Part shown: piece after piece, positions 1 to 6,109 of the stretch
Position numbering within the stretch: position 1 is the first letter of the stretch
Layout: every line of letters starts with the position of its first letter
Assembly (NCBI GenBank): GCA_022181005.1
Contig: BQMV01000270.1
Span: 1 to 6,140, forward strand
DNA: 6,140 bases
Direction of reading: 5' to 3'
Origin: Anaerolineaceae bacterium
GTDB taxonomy: Bacteria; Chloroflexota; Anaerolineae; Anaerolineales; Villigracilaceae
Made by a program: the position numbers and the translations under genes
The notes under the pieces: generated by a model
What the model saw: the letters and a program-made list of their open reading frames with translations, nothing else
What the model was told of the DNA's origin: nothing
Databases searched by the model: none

Positions 1-318
1 ATTTACAATAGCGGAGCCTGTAGTCGTTACTGAAAGCGTAATTTTCCGCCTATCTTCAGGCGACATTCCACGCAAGATCAATTTTTGATTGACCAAGCCG
101 TCTACAAGTTTGGAGACAGAGGGAGGAGTAAGCCCGAGATGTTCGGCTAAACTCGAGAGAGACGAATCGGGATAACGCTGAATGAAACGCATCGCGCGAA
201 ACTGCGGAATGGATATATCCGAGCCGCGCCCGCGGCGCATTTCTACGCGTATCGCCTGCATGATCTGGGGCGCAGTTTCCATAAGCGCCTGCGAGCAGGC
301 ATCGAGAAGTTTTGACAT
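1..318 (-). CDS. MarR-family transcriptional regulator (partial, C-terminus beyond left edge)
   Basis: Reading from ATG at 318-316 toward base 1 gives 106 uninterrupted residues beginning MSKLLDACSQ; the frame is still open at the edge, so the C-terminus is missing. Residues 36-63 form the first part of a winged helix-turn-helix (SIPQFRAMRFIQ, then SLSSLAEHLGL). Residues 64-77 (TPPSVSKLVDGLV) look like the recognition helix. Residues 86-101 carry the MarR wing signature SPEDRRKITLSVTTTG with its conserved D89-R90-R91. MarR proteins are usually about 140-160 residues, so roughly 40 residues of the dimerisation helix are lost. A GAAAGG ribosome binding site (plus-strand 329-334) lies 10 bases before the ATG. 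The gene is divergent from an ABC exporter, the classic arrangement for a repressor released by a small ligand such as a phenolic compound or drug. The ligand cannot be read from sequence. Family call firm; target inferred. Confidence 0.9.
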   Translation of the reverse strand, partial: MSKLLDACSQALMETAPQIMQAIRVEMRRGRGSDISIPQFRAMRFIQRYPDSSLSSLAEHLGLTPPSVSKLVDGLVNQKLILRGMSPEDRRKITLSVTTTGSAIVN

Positions 319-321
319 GAT

Positions 322-366
322 TAATTAGCCTTTCTAATTATTAGGAAGCGACATTATATTCCTAAT
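322..366. promoter_or_regulatory. Putative MarR operator: two nested TTAG/CTAA inverted repeats
   Basis: Two perfect dyads lie side by side. TAATTAG (322-328) faces CTAATTA (334-340) across 5 bases, and ATTAGGAA (340-347) faces TTCCTAAT (359-366) across 11 bases. Their centres (331 and 353) are 22 bp apart, about two helical turns, so two dimers could bind the same face. TTAG...CTAA half-sites resemble the SlyA/MarR-type consensus TTAG-N4-CTAA, here with different spacers. The right dyad brackets the minus-strand -10 box and the left one covers the ribosome binding site of the regulator gene, which predicts autorepression. Sequence symmetry is directly seen; the identity of the binding protein is inferred from position. 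Confidence 0.6.
353..358 (-). promoter_or_regulatory. -10 box of the MarR-family gene promoter
   Basis: Read on the minus strand this is a perfect TATAAT. It would start transcription near 346, giving a leader of about 28 bases before the ATG at 318. No convincing -35 box is found at 16-18 bp spacing. The plus strand of the same spot reads TATATT (355-360), a 5/6 match that could serve the divergent exporter genes, so both directions may share one operator-covered promoter zone. Another weak plus-strand candidate is TTGTTG (368-373) with TATTTA (391-396) at 17 bp spacing. Confidence 0.5.
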
Positions 367-558
367 TTTGTTGAAGCGCTAGAGGCGCTTTATTTACGGG
401 GCGGCGAGAAGAAGAGCGCGTAAACAGTGAAAGGCTTCTTGGAGATGTGGAGGCAGTCATAGCGTGGAATATGTCTTTTGGCATAGGGCGGATCGCGCCT
501 TCGAGACTGGGGCGGCGAGGCGGGCGAGCGTATCATCGCACTAACAGAAGGAGTTGCC

Positions 559-1491
559 ATGTCTCAACAATCAATGATCGATGTAAAAAATGTGACCGCC
601 GCCTACGGCGCGTTGACCGCCCTCAACGACGTGAGTTTGAACGTGCAAAAGGGTGAAATCTTCGGCTTGCTCGGACCGAACGGCGCGGGTAAGACGACGT
701 TGCTCGCATGTGTAGAAGGATTGCATAAGCCCAAACAAGGAGAGGCGCTTGTTGGCGGGATCAGCGTGCAGGCGAACCCTGCCGCGACGAAACGCCAATT
801 GGGAATCCAATTGCAAAAAACGGCGCTGCTCGACGACCTGACCGTCGCCGAATTGGTGGAAGTGTACGCCGCGTTGTATGAGGTGTATCTCACCTCGCAA
901 GAAATTGACGCGCTTCTTGCGCGCTTTGACCTCGTTGAAAAACGGAACACGCTGGCGCGTCGCCTCTCGGGCGGACAGCAGCAACGACTCGCGCTGGCGG
1001 TGGCGATTGCGAACGATCCGCAGATCGTTTTGCTCGATGAGCCAACTTCCGCGCTCGACCCTCATGCGCGTCGCGCGATGTGGGATATCGTTCGTCAGTT
1101 GCACAATGAGGGGCGCACGATCGTATTGACCACGCATGCGATGGAAGAAGCAGAAGCTCTTTGCGGACGCGTTGCCATCATTGATTGCGGTCGGATCGTG
1201 GCGTGCGATGCGCCAAGTGCGTTGATCGCGAGACTCAAATTGAATCCAATGTTGAAGGCGACGGTGGAACTGCCGCTGGAACAAGTCCGCGCGTTGCCCG
1301 AGGTGAGCGCAGCGCGATATACAGGCGAACATTTGGAAGTGGAAACCGCCCGTCCCGAAGCGACGTTGACTGCGCTCCACGAACTTGCAGCGCGTTTAGA
1401 TCGTTCCATTCGCGATGTGGCGCTGCGTCAGCCGAATCTGGAGGATGTCTTCCTCAAGCTAACGGGGCGCGAATTGGCTGAACAGAATTGA
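559..1491 (+). CDS. ABC transporter ATP-binding protein, DrrA/CcmA-type exporter ATPase
   Basis: This 310-residue protein is the cytoplasmic ATPase that powers export through the ABC-2 permease encoded next. All nucleotide-binding motifs are intact: Walker A GPNGAGKT (39-46, K45), Q-loop Q84/Q86, signature LSGGQ (136-140), Walker B IVLLDEP (156-162, catalytic E161), D-loop SALD (164-167) and H-loop H193. The C-terminal extension after about residue 215 ends with QPNLEDVFLKLTGREL (291-306), a hallmark of the DrrA/NatA group, whose members export drugs, antibiotics, lipids or ions. The ATG at 559 is chosen because AAGGAG lies 5 bases upstream; the next Met (residue 6) has no comparable site. 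The permease begins 28 bases after the stop, so the two are surely co-transcribed. Substrate is unknown. Expression is probably controlled by the divergent MarR protein. Confidence 0.95.
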   Translation: MSQQSMIDVKNVTAAYGALTALNDVSLNVQKGEIFGLLGPNGAGKTTLLACVEGLHKPKQGEALVGGISVQANPAATKRQLGIQLQKTALLDDLTVAELVEVYAALYEVYLTSQEIDALLARFDLVEKRNTLARRLSGGQQQRLALAVAIANDPQIVLLDEPTSALDPHARRAMWDIVRQLHNEGRTIVLTTHAMEEAEALCGRVAIIDCGRIVACDAPSALIARLKLNPMLKATVELPLEQVRALPEVSAARYTGEHLEVETARPEATLTALHELAARLDRSIRDVALRQPNLEDVFLKLTGRELAEQN

Positions 1492-1519
1492 TGCAGGATA
1501 TCTTTAAAAGGAATCTCCC

Positions 1520-2248
1520 ATGAAACGTTTTATTATCCTTACTAAAGCAATGACTCTCATGTATCTGCGCAATGGCTATGTGTTATTTTGGAACTTTATC
1601 TTCCCTATATTGCTTATGTTCATCTACGGCGCGATCATGAGCCAATATATGGACTATATGACGCCGGGCGTGATCGTCTTGAACGCCCTGAGTTTCGGTC
1701 TGGTCAGCAGTTCGACCATGATGCTGGAAATGCGCGAAAAAGGCGTGCTTCGACGTTTACAAGCCACGCCTTTGCCCGCTATTCAATTGATCGGTTCGTA
1801 CTTGTTGGTCAATATTGTGATCGGCGTCTTGCAAAGCTCTCTGATCATTGTGGCGGGCGCCATGCTTTATAAAGTTCCTGTAAATATCTCGGGGCTATTG
1901 CTTGCTTATCCGATGATCCTTTTCGGCTTGCTGGCGTTCATGGCGCTGGGCGGAGTCATCAGCGGTGTGGCGGCGAAAGCCGGCGCTGCGACCGCGGTCG
2001 GGATGACCGTTTACTTCCTGCTGATGTTCATTAGCGACATGATCTTCCCGCTGGATATGCTGCCCGCTTGGCTGAGAAATATCGTGCCATACTTGCCCGC
2101 TTACCCAGTCGCTCAATTGGTGCGTTCCGCCATGTTAGACGCATCGCTTAATCCGAACTGGCTTTCTCAGACGGCGCTCCTTGCCGCCTATGGGATCGGC
2201 GCAACGCTGATCGCCGCCAAGTTGTTCCGTTGGGAACCGAAGGCGTAA
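1520..2248 (+). CDS. ABC-2 type transporter permease (DrrB-like)
   Basis: A 242-residue integral membrane protein that forms the export channel with the preceding ATPase. About six membrane segments can be seen: residues 20-41, 48-68, 91-115, 124-147, 156-176 and 214-236. Between segments 2 and 3 lies EMREKGVLRRLQATPL (70-85), the conserved ABC-2 cytoplasmic stretch that contacts the ATPase. Before the last segment lies the typical FPLDMLPAWLRNIVPYLPAYP region (176-196). An AAAAGGA ribosome binding site (1506-1512) sits 7 bases before the ATG. Only one permease is present, so the transporter probably works as two copies of each subunit, as in DrrAB. Length and topology match the family (about 240-280 residues). 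What is exported cannot be told from the sequence. Confidence 0.93.
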   Translation: MKRFIILTKAMTLMYLRNGYVLFWNFIFPILLMFIYGAIMSQYMDYMTPGVIVLNALSFGLVSSSTMMLEMREKGVLRRLQATPLPAIQLIGSYLLVNIVIGVLQSSLIIVAGAMLYKVPVNISGLLLAYPMILFGLLAFMALGGVISGVAAKAGAATAVGMTVYFLLMFISDMIFPLDMLPAWLRNIVPYLPAYPVAQLVRSAMLDASLNPNWLSQTALLAAYGIGATLIAAKLFRWEPKA

Positions 2249-2265
2249 ACGTTTGCAAAACCTAT

Positions 2266-2297
2266 GAACAGTGAAAGGCAACTTGCTTTCACTGTTC
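2266..2297 (+). terminator. 12-bp perfect hairpin between exporter and two-component genes
   Basis: GAACAGTGAAAG (2266-2277) pairs perfectly with CTTTCACTGTTC (2286-2297) around an 8-base loop. The sequence after it, ACTTTGGATTTTA, has U-rich patches but no clean U run, so it could be a leaky terminator, an attenuator, or an mRNA processing or stability element that sets different expression levels for exporter and sensor genes. It also covers the GTG at 2271, the upstream alternative start of the kinase, arguing against that start. Confidence 0.5.
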
Positions 2298-2327
2298 ACT
2301 TTGGATTTTACGGAGTACACTTTTGCA

Positions 2328-3551
2328 ATGACCGACTTGCGTCAATCTGAACTGGCTAATAGCGACCTGCCTATGCCTGCGCGGCATTTGAAGTTATATG
2401 GTCGCTTTTGGGATATCGTCTCGCTGACGGCATTTGGGCTTGCCGCTTTATCCGTTTTTGCTGCGCGCGCCGACGCGCTCACGTGGCGTGAGATCGTTGC
2501 ATCGGTTTTATGTATAGCGCAAGGACTGCTCTATTTTTTTGTAATCAGGAGCAGTCCGTGGCCCTTTCCACATAGCCGTATGGCGATCTATTTTGTCGGT
2601 GGGATCGCCCTGTGGGCGGCAGCAGCGTTCTTAACCCCTCACATCTGGTGGCTGGGGTTCACCTATTTCGGTCAAATGTTTGGGATTCTGCCGCCGGTGG
2701 CGACGCTGCCCGGCACGGCTATTTTGGCGTTTCTGATCGTTGTAATCATTTCGGGTTGGGATCTTTCCGCTATTCCCATTGGCATGATCTTTGGCTTTTC
2801 CATGCAATGGATGTTTGCAAACGCACTCTATCTCTACATTTATAGCATCAGTCGCACTAGCGGCGAGCGCGCCAAGTTGATCGCTCAATTAGAAGCCGCT
2901 CAAAAAGAATTGGAACTTGCGCGGCGCCGCGATGCCGAATTGGCAGCCTTGCGCGAGCGCGAACGTCTCGCGCGCGACTTGCATGACAGTCTCGGTCATT
3001 CGTTGGCGACGTTGTCCGTTCAGCTTGAAGCGGTTCAACGTCTGTATAAGGTTGATGCCGATAAAGCCTCAGCGCAAGTGGACGAACTCAAGAATCTCAC
3101 GCGCGCCAGCATGGACGATCTACGCCGCTCGCTTGCGGGTCTGCGCGCGCCGGGTTTAGGCGAACGAAAATTACACGAGACTCTACAATCGTTGAGCGTG
3201 GACGTCGCCCAACGCGCGCGTCTTGCCGTTGCATGTCAAATTGACGATGCTGCGGATCAGCTGTCCTCCGCTCACGCCGAAACGATTTGGCGCGTTGCGC
3301 AGGAGGCGTTGGCGAATATCGAACGTCATGCCGCGGCGCGCAATGTGGATATAAATCTTGCTGTTGAATCACAGTTTGCAACTTTCGTTATTAAAGATGA
3401 CGGACGCGGACTTCCGTCTGACGCCGAAGGACGCCCCGGTCATTTTGGGTTACGCGGGATGCGCGAACGCGTGGAAGGGCTCGGCGGAACGCTGACTCTC
3501 TCAAACGACGGCGGCGGTTCTCGTGTCGACGTTAAACTGCCTATCCTCTGA
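2328..3551 (+). CDS. Sensor histidine kinase, NarL/DesK-type (HisKA_3), multi-TM sensor
   Basis: From ATG 2328 this is 407 residues. About five or six hydrophobic segments span residues 29-172, with short loops and no large external sensor domain, suggesting sensing within or at the membrane as in DesK- or LiaS-like kinases. A charged, probably coiled-coil linker (178-212) leads to the HisKA_3 dimerisation box ERERLARDLHDSLGHSL, with phospho-acceptor H219. The HATPase domain has the N-box AQEALANIERHA (N330, H334), G1 box DDGRG (357-361) and G2 box GHFGLRGMRERVEGLGG (371-387). All key residues are present, so it should be active. The frame also opens at GTG 2271, adding 19 residues, but that codon sits in a hairpin with no ribosome binding site, whereas GGAG (2312-2315) precedes ATG 2328 by 12 bases, a somewhat long spacing. 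Its partner regulator starts 16 bases after its stop. Confidence 0.92.
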   Translation: MTDLRQSELANSDLPMPARHLKLYGRFWDIVSLTAFGLAALSVFAARADALTWREIVASVLCIAQGLLYFFVIRSSPWPFPHSRMAIYFVGGIALWAAAAFLTPHIWWLGFTYFGQMFGILPPVATLPGTAILAFLIVVIISGWDLSAIPIGMIFGFSMQWMFANALYLYIYSISRTSGERAKLIAQLEAAQKELELARRRDAELAALRERERLARDLHDSLGHSLATLSVQLEAVQRLYKVDADKASAQVDELKNLTRASMDDLRRSLAGLRAPGLGERKLHETLQSLSVDVAQRARLAVACQIDDAADQLSSAHAETIWRVAQEALANIERHAAARNVDINLAVESQFATFVIKDDGRGLPSDAEGRPGHFGLRGMRERVEGLGGTLTLSNDGGGSRVDVKLPIL

Positions 3552-3567
3552 AACTTTTCCTCCGTCC

Positions 3568-4203
3568 ATGCCTGATACGATCAACATTCTCCTCGTCGAA
3601 GACCAGACTCTGATGCGTCAGGGGTTGAAAACGATTCTAGATCTTGAGCCCGGCTTCCACGTTTTGGGCGAAGCGGGGGATGGCGAACGCGGCGCGCAAC
3701 TCGCGCTTGAACTGCGTCCTGATGTTGTGCTTATGGATGTGCAGATGCCCGTCCTCAACGGCGTTGAAGCGACGGCGAGATTGTGCCGCGAGTGGGCGCA
3801 GGCGAAGGTTATCATTCTCACTACGTTTGACCGCGACGATTACGTCTATCAAGGCGTGCGCGCCGGCGCGATGGGTTATTTGCTCAAGGATACGCCCGCC
3901 GATAAATTGATCGAAACGATTCGGCGCGTGCATGAAGGCGAAGTGTTTATCCAACCTGAGATTGCCTCGCGCGCTCTGCGTGAAATGATGCGTCCGACCG
4001 CATCCACAATTGAATCGTTGTCTGAGCGCGAGCGCGAAGTGTTGGTGTTGTTGGCGCAGGGCGCATCCAACAAAGATATGGCGGATAAATTGTTCATCAC
4101 CGAAGGCACAGTGAAGAATCATGTCTCTAACATTCTCGCCAAACTCCAAGCTGAGAACCGCACTCAAGCGGCGGATATTGCTCGAAAGCAAGGGTTAGTT
4201 TAA
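3568..4203 (+). CDS. LuxR/NarL-family response regulator
   Basis: From ATG 3568 this is 211 residues, the usual length. The receiver domain (about 6-122) has acidic residues E11-D12, phospho-acceptor D57 within DVVLMDVQMP, T85/T86 in ILTTF and K107 in GYLLKD. The C-terminal LuxR helix-turn-helix spans 151-193 (LSEREREVLVLLAQG, then the recognition stretch ITEGTVKNHVSNILAKL). It should be phosphorylated by the kinase encoded just before it and then bind DNA; its targets are unknown, with the adjacent exporter a reasonable guess. The frame opens earlier at GTG 3523, which would overlap the kinase end by 29 bases. ATG 3568 is preferred because the protein then begins MPDTINILLVEDQ, the normal start of the fold. 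No Shine-Dalgarno sequence is seen before it, so translation is probably coupled to the kinase. Confidence 0.93.
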   Translation: MPDTINILLVEDQTLMRQGLKTILDLEPGFHVLGEAGDGERGAQLALELRPDVVLMDVQMPVLNGVEATARLCREWAQAKVIILTTFDRDDYVYQGVRAGAMGYLLKDTPADKLIETIRRVHEGEVFIQPEIASRALREMMRPTASTIESLSEREREVLVLLAQGASNKDMADKLFITEGTVKNHVSNILAKLQAENRTQAADIARKQGLV

Positions 4204-4350
4204 GTAATAAGACGAACTCAACTGTATGAGAATTTTTGCATAAGGCAAACCTATAACGGACTTTTCCTTGAGAGACTTTAACGTTTTCAACGGCAAAAGG
4301 AACGGCGTGAAATCCCCTTCAGAGTATCTATCTTAAAATAAGAAAACGCC

Positions 4351-4356
4351 TATAAT
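4351..4356 (+). promoter_or_regulatory. -10 box upstream of the membrane protein gene
   Basis: A perfect TATAAT lies in an AT-rich stretch 71 bases before the proposed TTG start. Transcription would begin near 4363, leaving a leader of about 65 bases. No good -35 box is found at 16-18 bp, so it may be weak, activator-dependent, or fortuitous. Confidence 0.4.
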
Positions 4357-4367
4357 TCACCGTTGCT

Positions 4368-4395
4368 TTGCAGCCTCTTGCGTGGCAGGCTGTAA
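4368..4395 (+). promoter_or_regulatory. Leader stem-loop before the membrane protein gene
   Basis: TTGCAGCCT (4368-4376) pairs with AGGCTGTAA (4387-4395) through 9 bp including one G-U pair, around a 10-base loop. It lies between the candidate -10 box and the start codon, so it would be in the 5' untranslated RNA. It does not match a riboswitch I know; it might affect stability or translation, or be incidental. Confidence 0.35.
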
Positions 4396-4427
4396 TCACA
4401 ATAAATTTCTTGAATGGATAAAACGCT

Positions 4428-5147
4428 TTGAGGAATAAACGAAAACTCTCTTCCCTTTTTCTCTTGCTTTATTTTATGGGATTGGCGGCGGGATTTGTTC
4501 TGATTTTTTTCGCCACATGGGCAGATTTAGAATCCGCCTACTATGGATTCGACTACACCGGCTCAGAACCCTTTTCAACGTTGCAATGTCCGATTTTCAT
4601 GACGAAGGCGGAAACAGAAGCATTCTCCGTTAAGGTAACGAATAAGGCAGAGAGACGCATCATTAATGCATCGTTGATCACAAATATCAGCACGCCAGCG
4701 CTGATGGATGTAGCCAATACGCTGTTCTCTTTGGAACCGGGCGAGACGAAGAGATTAGAATGGGAAATTGGACCTCAACACATTGATCTTGGGCGTTTTA
4801 TCTTTATACGCGCATGGCTGCATCGAGCCTATCCGAATCCGGATAAGGAAGGCTCTTGCGGCGTGTATGTGCTTTCCTTGCCGGGCAAAGGCGTCTACTA
4901 TGCGTGGGGGTTGGCGCTGTGCAGTTTACTAGGTATGGGCGGAAGTCTCTTTGGGTTGAAGGATTCATTTAGCGCTGCGCCGAATGGCGCGTTTGTGCGG
5001 CTTATGGCATTGGCGCTTATCGTTTTGGCTGGGTTAATCGCTACTTATTTAAGCTTTTGGATGGGCGGCGTTCTAGCCTTGGTTTTGGCTGTGCTGATGA
5101 GCGCGATCTCCTTTGGCGCGCAAGTAAACGCCGATCTATCGCGCTGA
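4428..5147 (+). CDS. Hypothetical membrane protein with extracytoplasmic beta-rich domain
   Basis: I do not recognise this 239-residue protein. A basic N-terminus (MRNKRK) is followed by a hydrophobic segment (9-31), acting as signal anchor or uncleaved signal. Residues 32-152 are polar and probably outside the membrane. Part of it (64-150) alternates strand-like stretches, for example AFSVKVTNKAERRI and FSLEPGETKRLEWEIGP, resembling Ig-like or CARDB-type beta sandwiches. C54 and C144 bracket this domain and could form a disulfide. Three hydrophobic segments follow (about 157-176, 187-209, 211-231). The start is uncertain: TTG 4428 has only a weak GGA (4416-4418) upstream, and a stop at 4419-4421 excludes anything longer. 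ATG 4476 (residue 17) would remove the basic residues and half the first membrane segment, so TTG is preferred. It appears to be its own transcription unit, ending at a strong hairpin. Confidence 0.75.
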   Translation: MRNKRKLSSLFLLLYFMGLAAGFVLIFFATWADLESAYYGFDYTGSEPFSTLQCPIFMTKAETEAFSVKVTNKAERRIINASLITNISTPALMDVANTLFSLEPGETKRLEWEIGPQHIDLGRFIFIRAWLHRAYPNPDKEGSCGVYVLSLPGKGVYYAWGLALCSLLGMGGSLFGLKDSFSAAPNGAFVRLMALALIVLAGLIATYLSFWMGGVLALVLAVLMSAISFGAQVNADLSR

Positions 5148-5165
5148 AGCGCAGGCTGTTAAATT

Positions 5166-5202
5166 AAAGAAGAGGCTGTCGTCTTTTGACAGCCTCTTCT
5201 TT
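5166..5202. terminator. Bidirectional intrinsic terminator between convergent genes
   Basis: AAAGAAGAGGCTGTC (5166-5180) pairs perfectly over 15 bp with GACAGCCTCTTCTTT (5188-5202) around a 7-base loop. The outer ends supply T-rich tracts on both strands (TCTTCTTTGTC on plus, TCTTCTTTAATT on minus). It lies 18 bases after the membrane protein stop and 11 bases beyond the aconitase stop, so it can end both convergent transcripts. Confidence 0.9.
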
Positions 5203-5213
5203 GTCTATCTAGG

Positions 5214-6109
5214 TTAGTGGATTAAGTGCCTCAATACCGTATGTAGAATTCCGCCGTTATGGTAGTAATTCACCTCAACTTCGGTGTTTAACAGCGCTGT
5301 GACTTGAAATTCGATAACTTTGCCGTCTGCTTTTCTGGCTTTTACGGTGACGACGGATCTCGGTTTGATTTCGTTTAAGCCTCCAATGTCGAAGACTTCG
5401 CTCCCGTCCAGCCCTAATGTCTCGGCGTTTTGCCCGTCTGCGAATTGCAGCGGTAAGACGCCCATGCCGACGAGGTTGGAGCGGTGAATGCGTTCAAACG
5501 ATTCGGCGATCACCGCGCGAATATCTTGCAACAGCGTTCCTTTTGCCGCCCAGTCGCGGCTGGAGCCTGTGCCGTATTCTTTCCCGGCGATAACAATGGC
5601 TGGAATACCGTCGTTTTGATATTTCATCGCCGCGTCAAACATAGACATCACTTCGCCGGTCGGGTGATATTTCGTCCAGTTGCCTTCCTTGGGCGCCGTC
5701 AGTAAATTCTTCAAGCGGATATTAGCGAACGTTCCGCGTGTCATAACCAGATCGTTGCCGCGCCGCGAACCGTAAGAGTTGAAATCTTTTGGAGCGATGC
5801 CGCGCTCTTGCAGATATTTCCCGGCAGGCGATTCGATTGCAATTGCCGCAGCAGGCGAGATGTGATCGGTTGTCACCGAGTCGCCAAACAGACCCAGGAC
5901 CCGCGCGTTCTTGATATCTTGGATGGGGTTAACCTGAAGCGTCAAGTTCTGGAAGTAAGGCGGATGATGAATATACGTCGAAGCCTCGTTCCATTCGTAC
6001 AGGTCGCCGCCGGTAACTTTAATCTCCTTCCACATATCGGTTCCGCCAAACACATCAGAGTATTTATCTTTGAACATATCCGCGTGTACGCTGGCAGAAG
6101 CCACATCGT
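5214..6109 (-). CDS. acnA: Aconitate hydratase, AcnA/IRP-type (C-terminal part, interrupted by contig end)
   Basis: Aconitase interconverts citrate and isocitrate in the TCA cycle, in the cytoplasm, using a [4Fe-4S] cluster. Only about 298 residues of a normally about 900-residue enzyme are here: the linker and the swivelling C-terminal domain. Numbering from the GTG at 6104, visible landmarks are GDSVTTDHISP (74-84), FNSYGSRRGNDLVMTRGTFANIRLKN (108-133), the substrate-binding GTGSSRDWAAKG (178-189) with the catalytic Ser and Arg, and FERIHRSNLVGMGVLPLQF (203-221). It ends NYYHNGGILHTVLRHLIH with TAA at 5216-5214. The cluster cysteines lie in the missing N-terminal part. The GTG at 6104 is not a true start: the frame stays open to the right edge, and beyond 6110 it encodes adapter sequence. 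These motifs fit AcnA rather than AcnB. The truncation is an assembly artefact, not a natural pseudogene. Confidence 0.95.

Larger units (their letters stand above)
319..558. other. Divergent intergenic region between MarR gene and ABC exporter
   Basis: This spacer of 240 bases holds the operator and promoter signals in its first 50 bases. A small stem-loop follows, AAGCGC (374-379) with GCGCTT (385-390) around a 5-base loop. The rest (about 400-540) is purine- and GC-rich, with no gene I can support. A short open frame at 447-656 overlaps the ATPase start in another frame and looks like chance. A strong AAGGAG (548-553) sits 5 bases before the ATPase start codon. Confidence 0.6.
4204..4427. 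other. Intergenic region between response regulator and membrane protein
   Basis: This spacer of 224 bases contains no supported gene. Its first half shows no convincing terminator for the two-component operon; the best hairpin is only 5 bp (TTTGC 4235-4239 with GCAAA 4245-4249). The second half carries a promoter-like TATAAT and a leader stem-loop, listed separately. Confidence 0.5.

Noticed and set aside
374..390. AAGCGC/GCGCTT stem-loop as a terminator or second operator
   Set aside because: Only 6 bp, no U tract, and GCGC-type words are common in this genome; kept only as a note in the spacer entry.
447..656. 69-residue open frame before and overlapping the ATPase start
   Set aside because: Arg-rich, no ribosome binding site, overlaps the real gene in another frame; treated as chance.
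571..1380. 269-residue open frame on the minus strand opposite the ABC ATPase
   Set aside because: It lies antisense to a protein with every ABC motif intact; its translation is rich in Arg, His and Gln with no recognisable domain, as expected of a shadow frame in GC-biased DNA.
2271..2327. Upstream GTG start for the histidine kinase
   Set aside because: The GTG is buried in a 12-bp hairpin, lacks a ribosome binding site, and the extra 19 residues look untranslated.
3637..4191. 184-residue open frame on the minus strand opposite the response regulator
   Set aside because: It is fully antisense to a convincing receiver plus LuxR protein, has low-complexity His/Arg/Gln composition and no domain.
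5214..6104. Aconitase as a natural pseudogene or short stand-alone swivel protein
   Set aside because: The frame remains open at the right edge and meets adapter sequence, so the missing N-terminus is due to the contig end.
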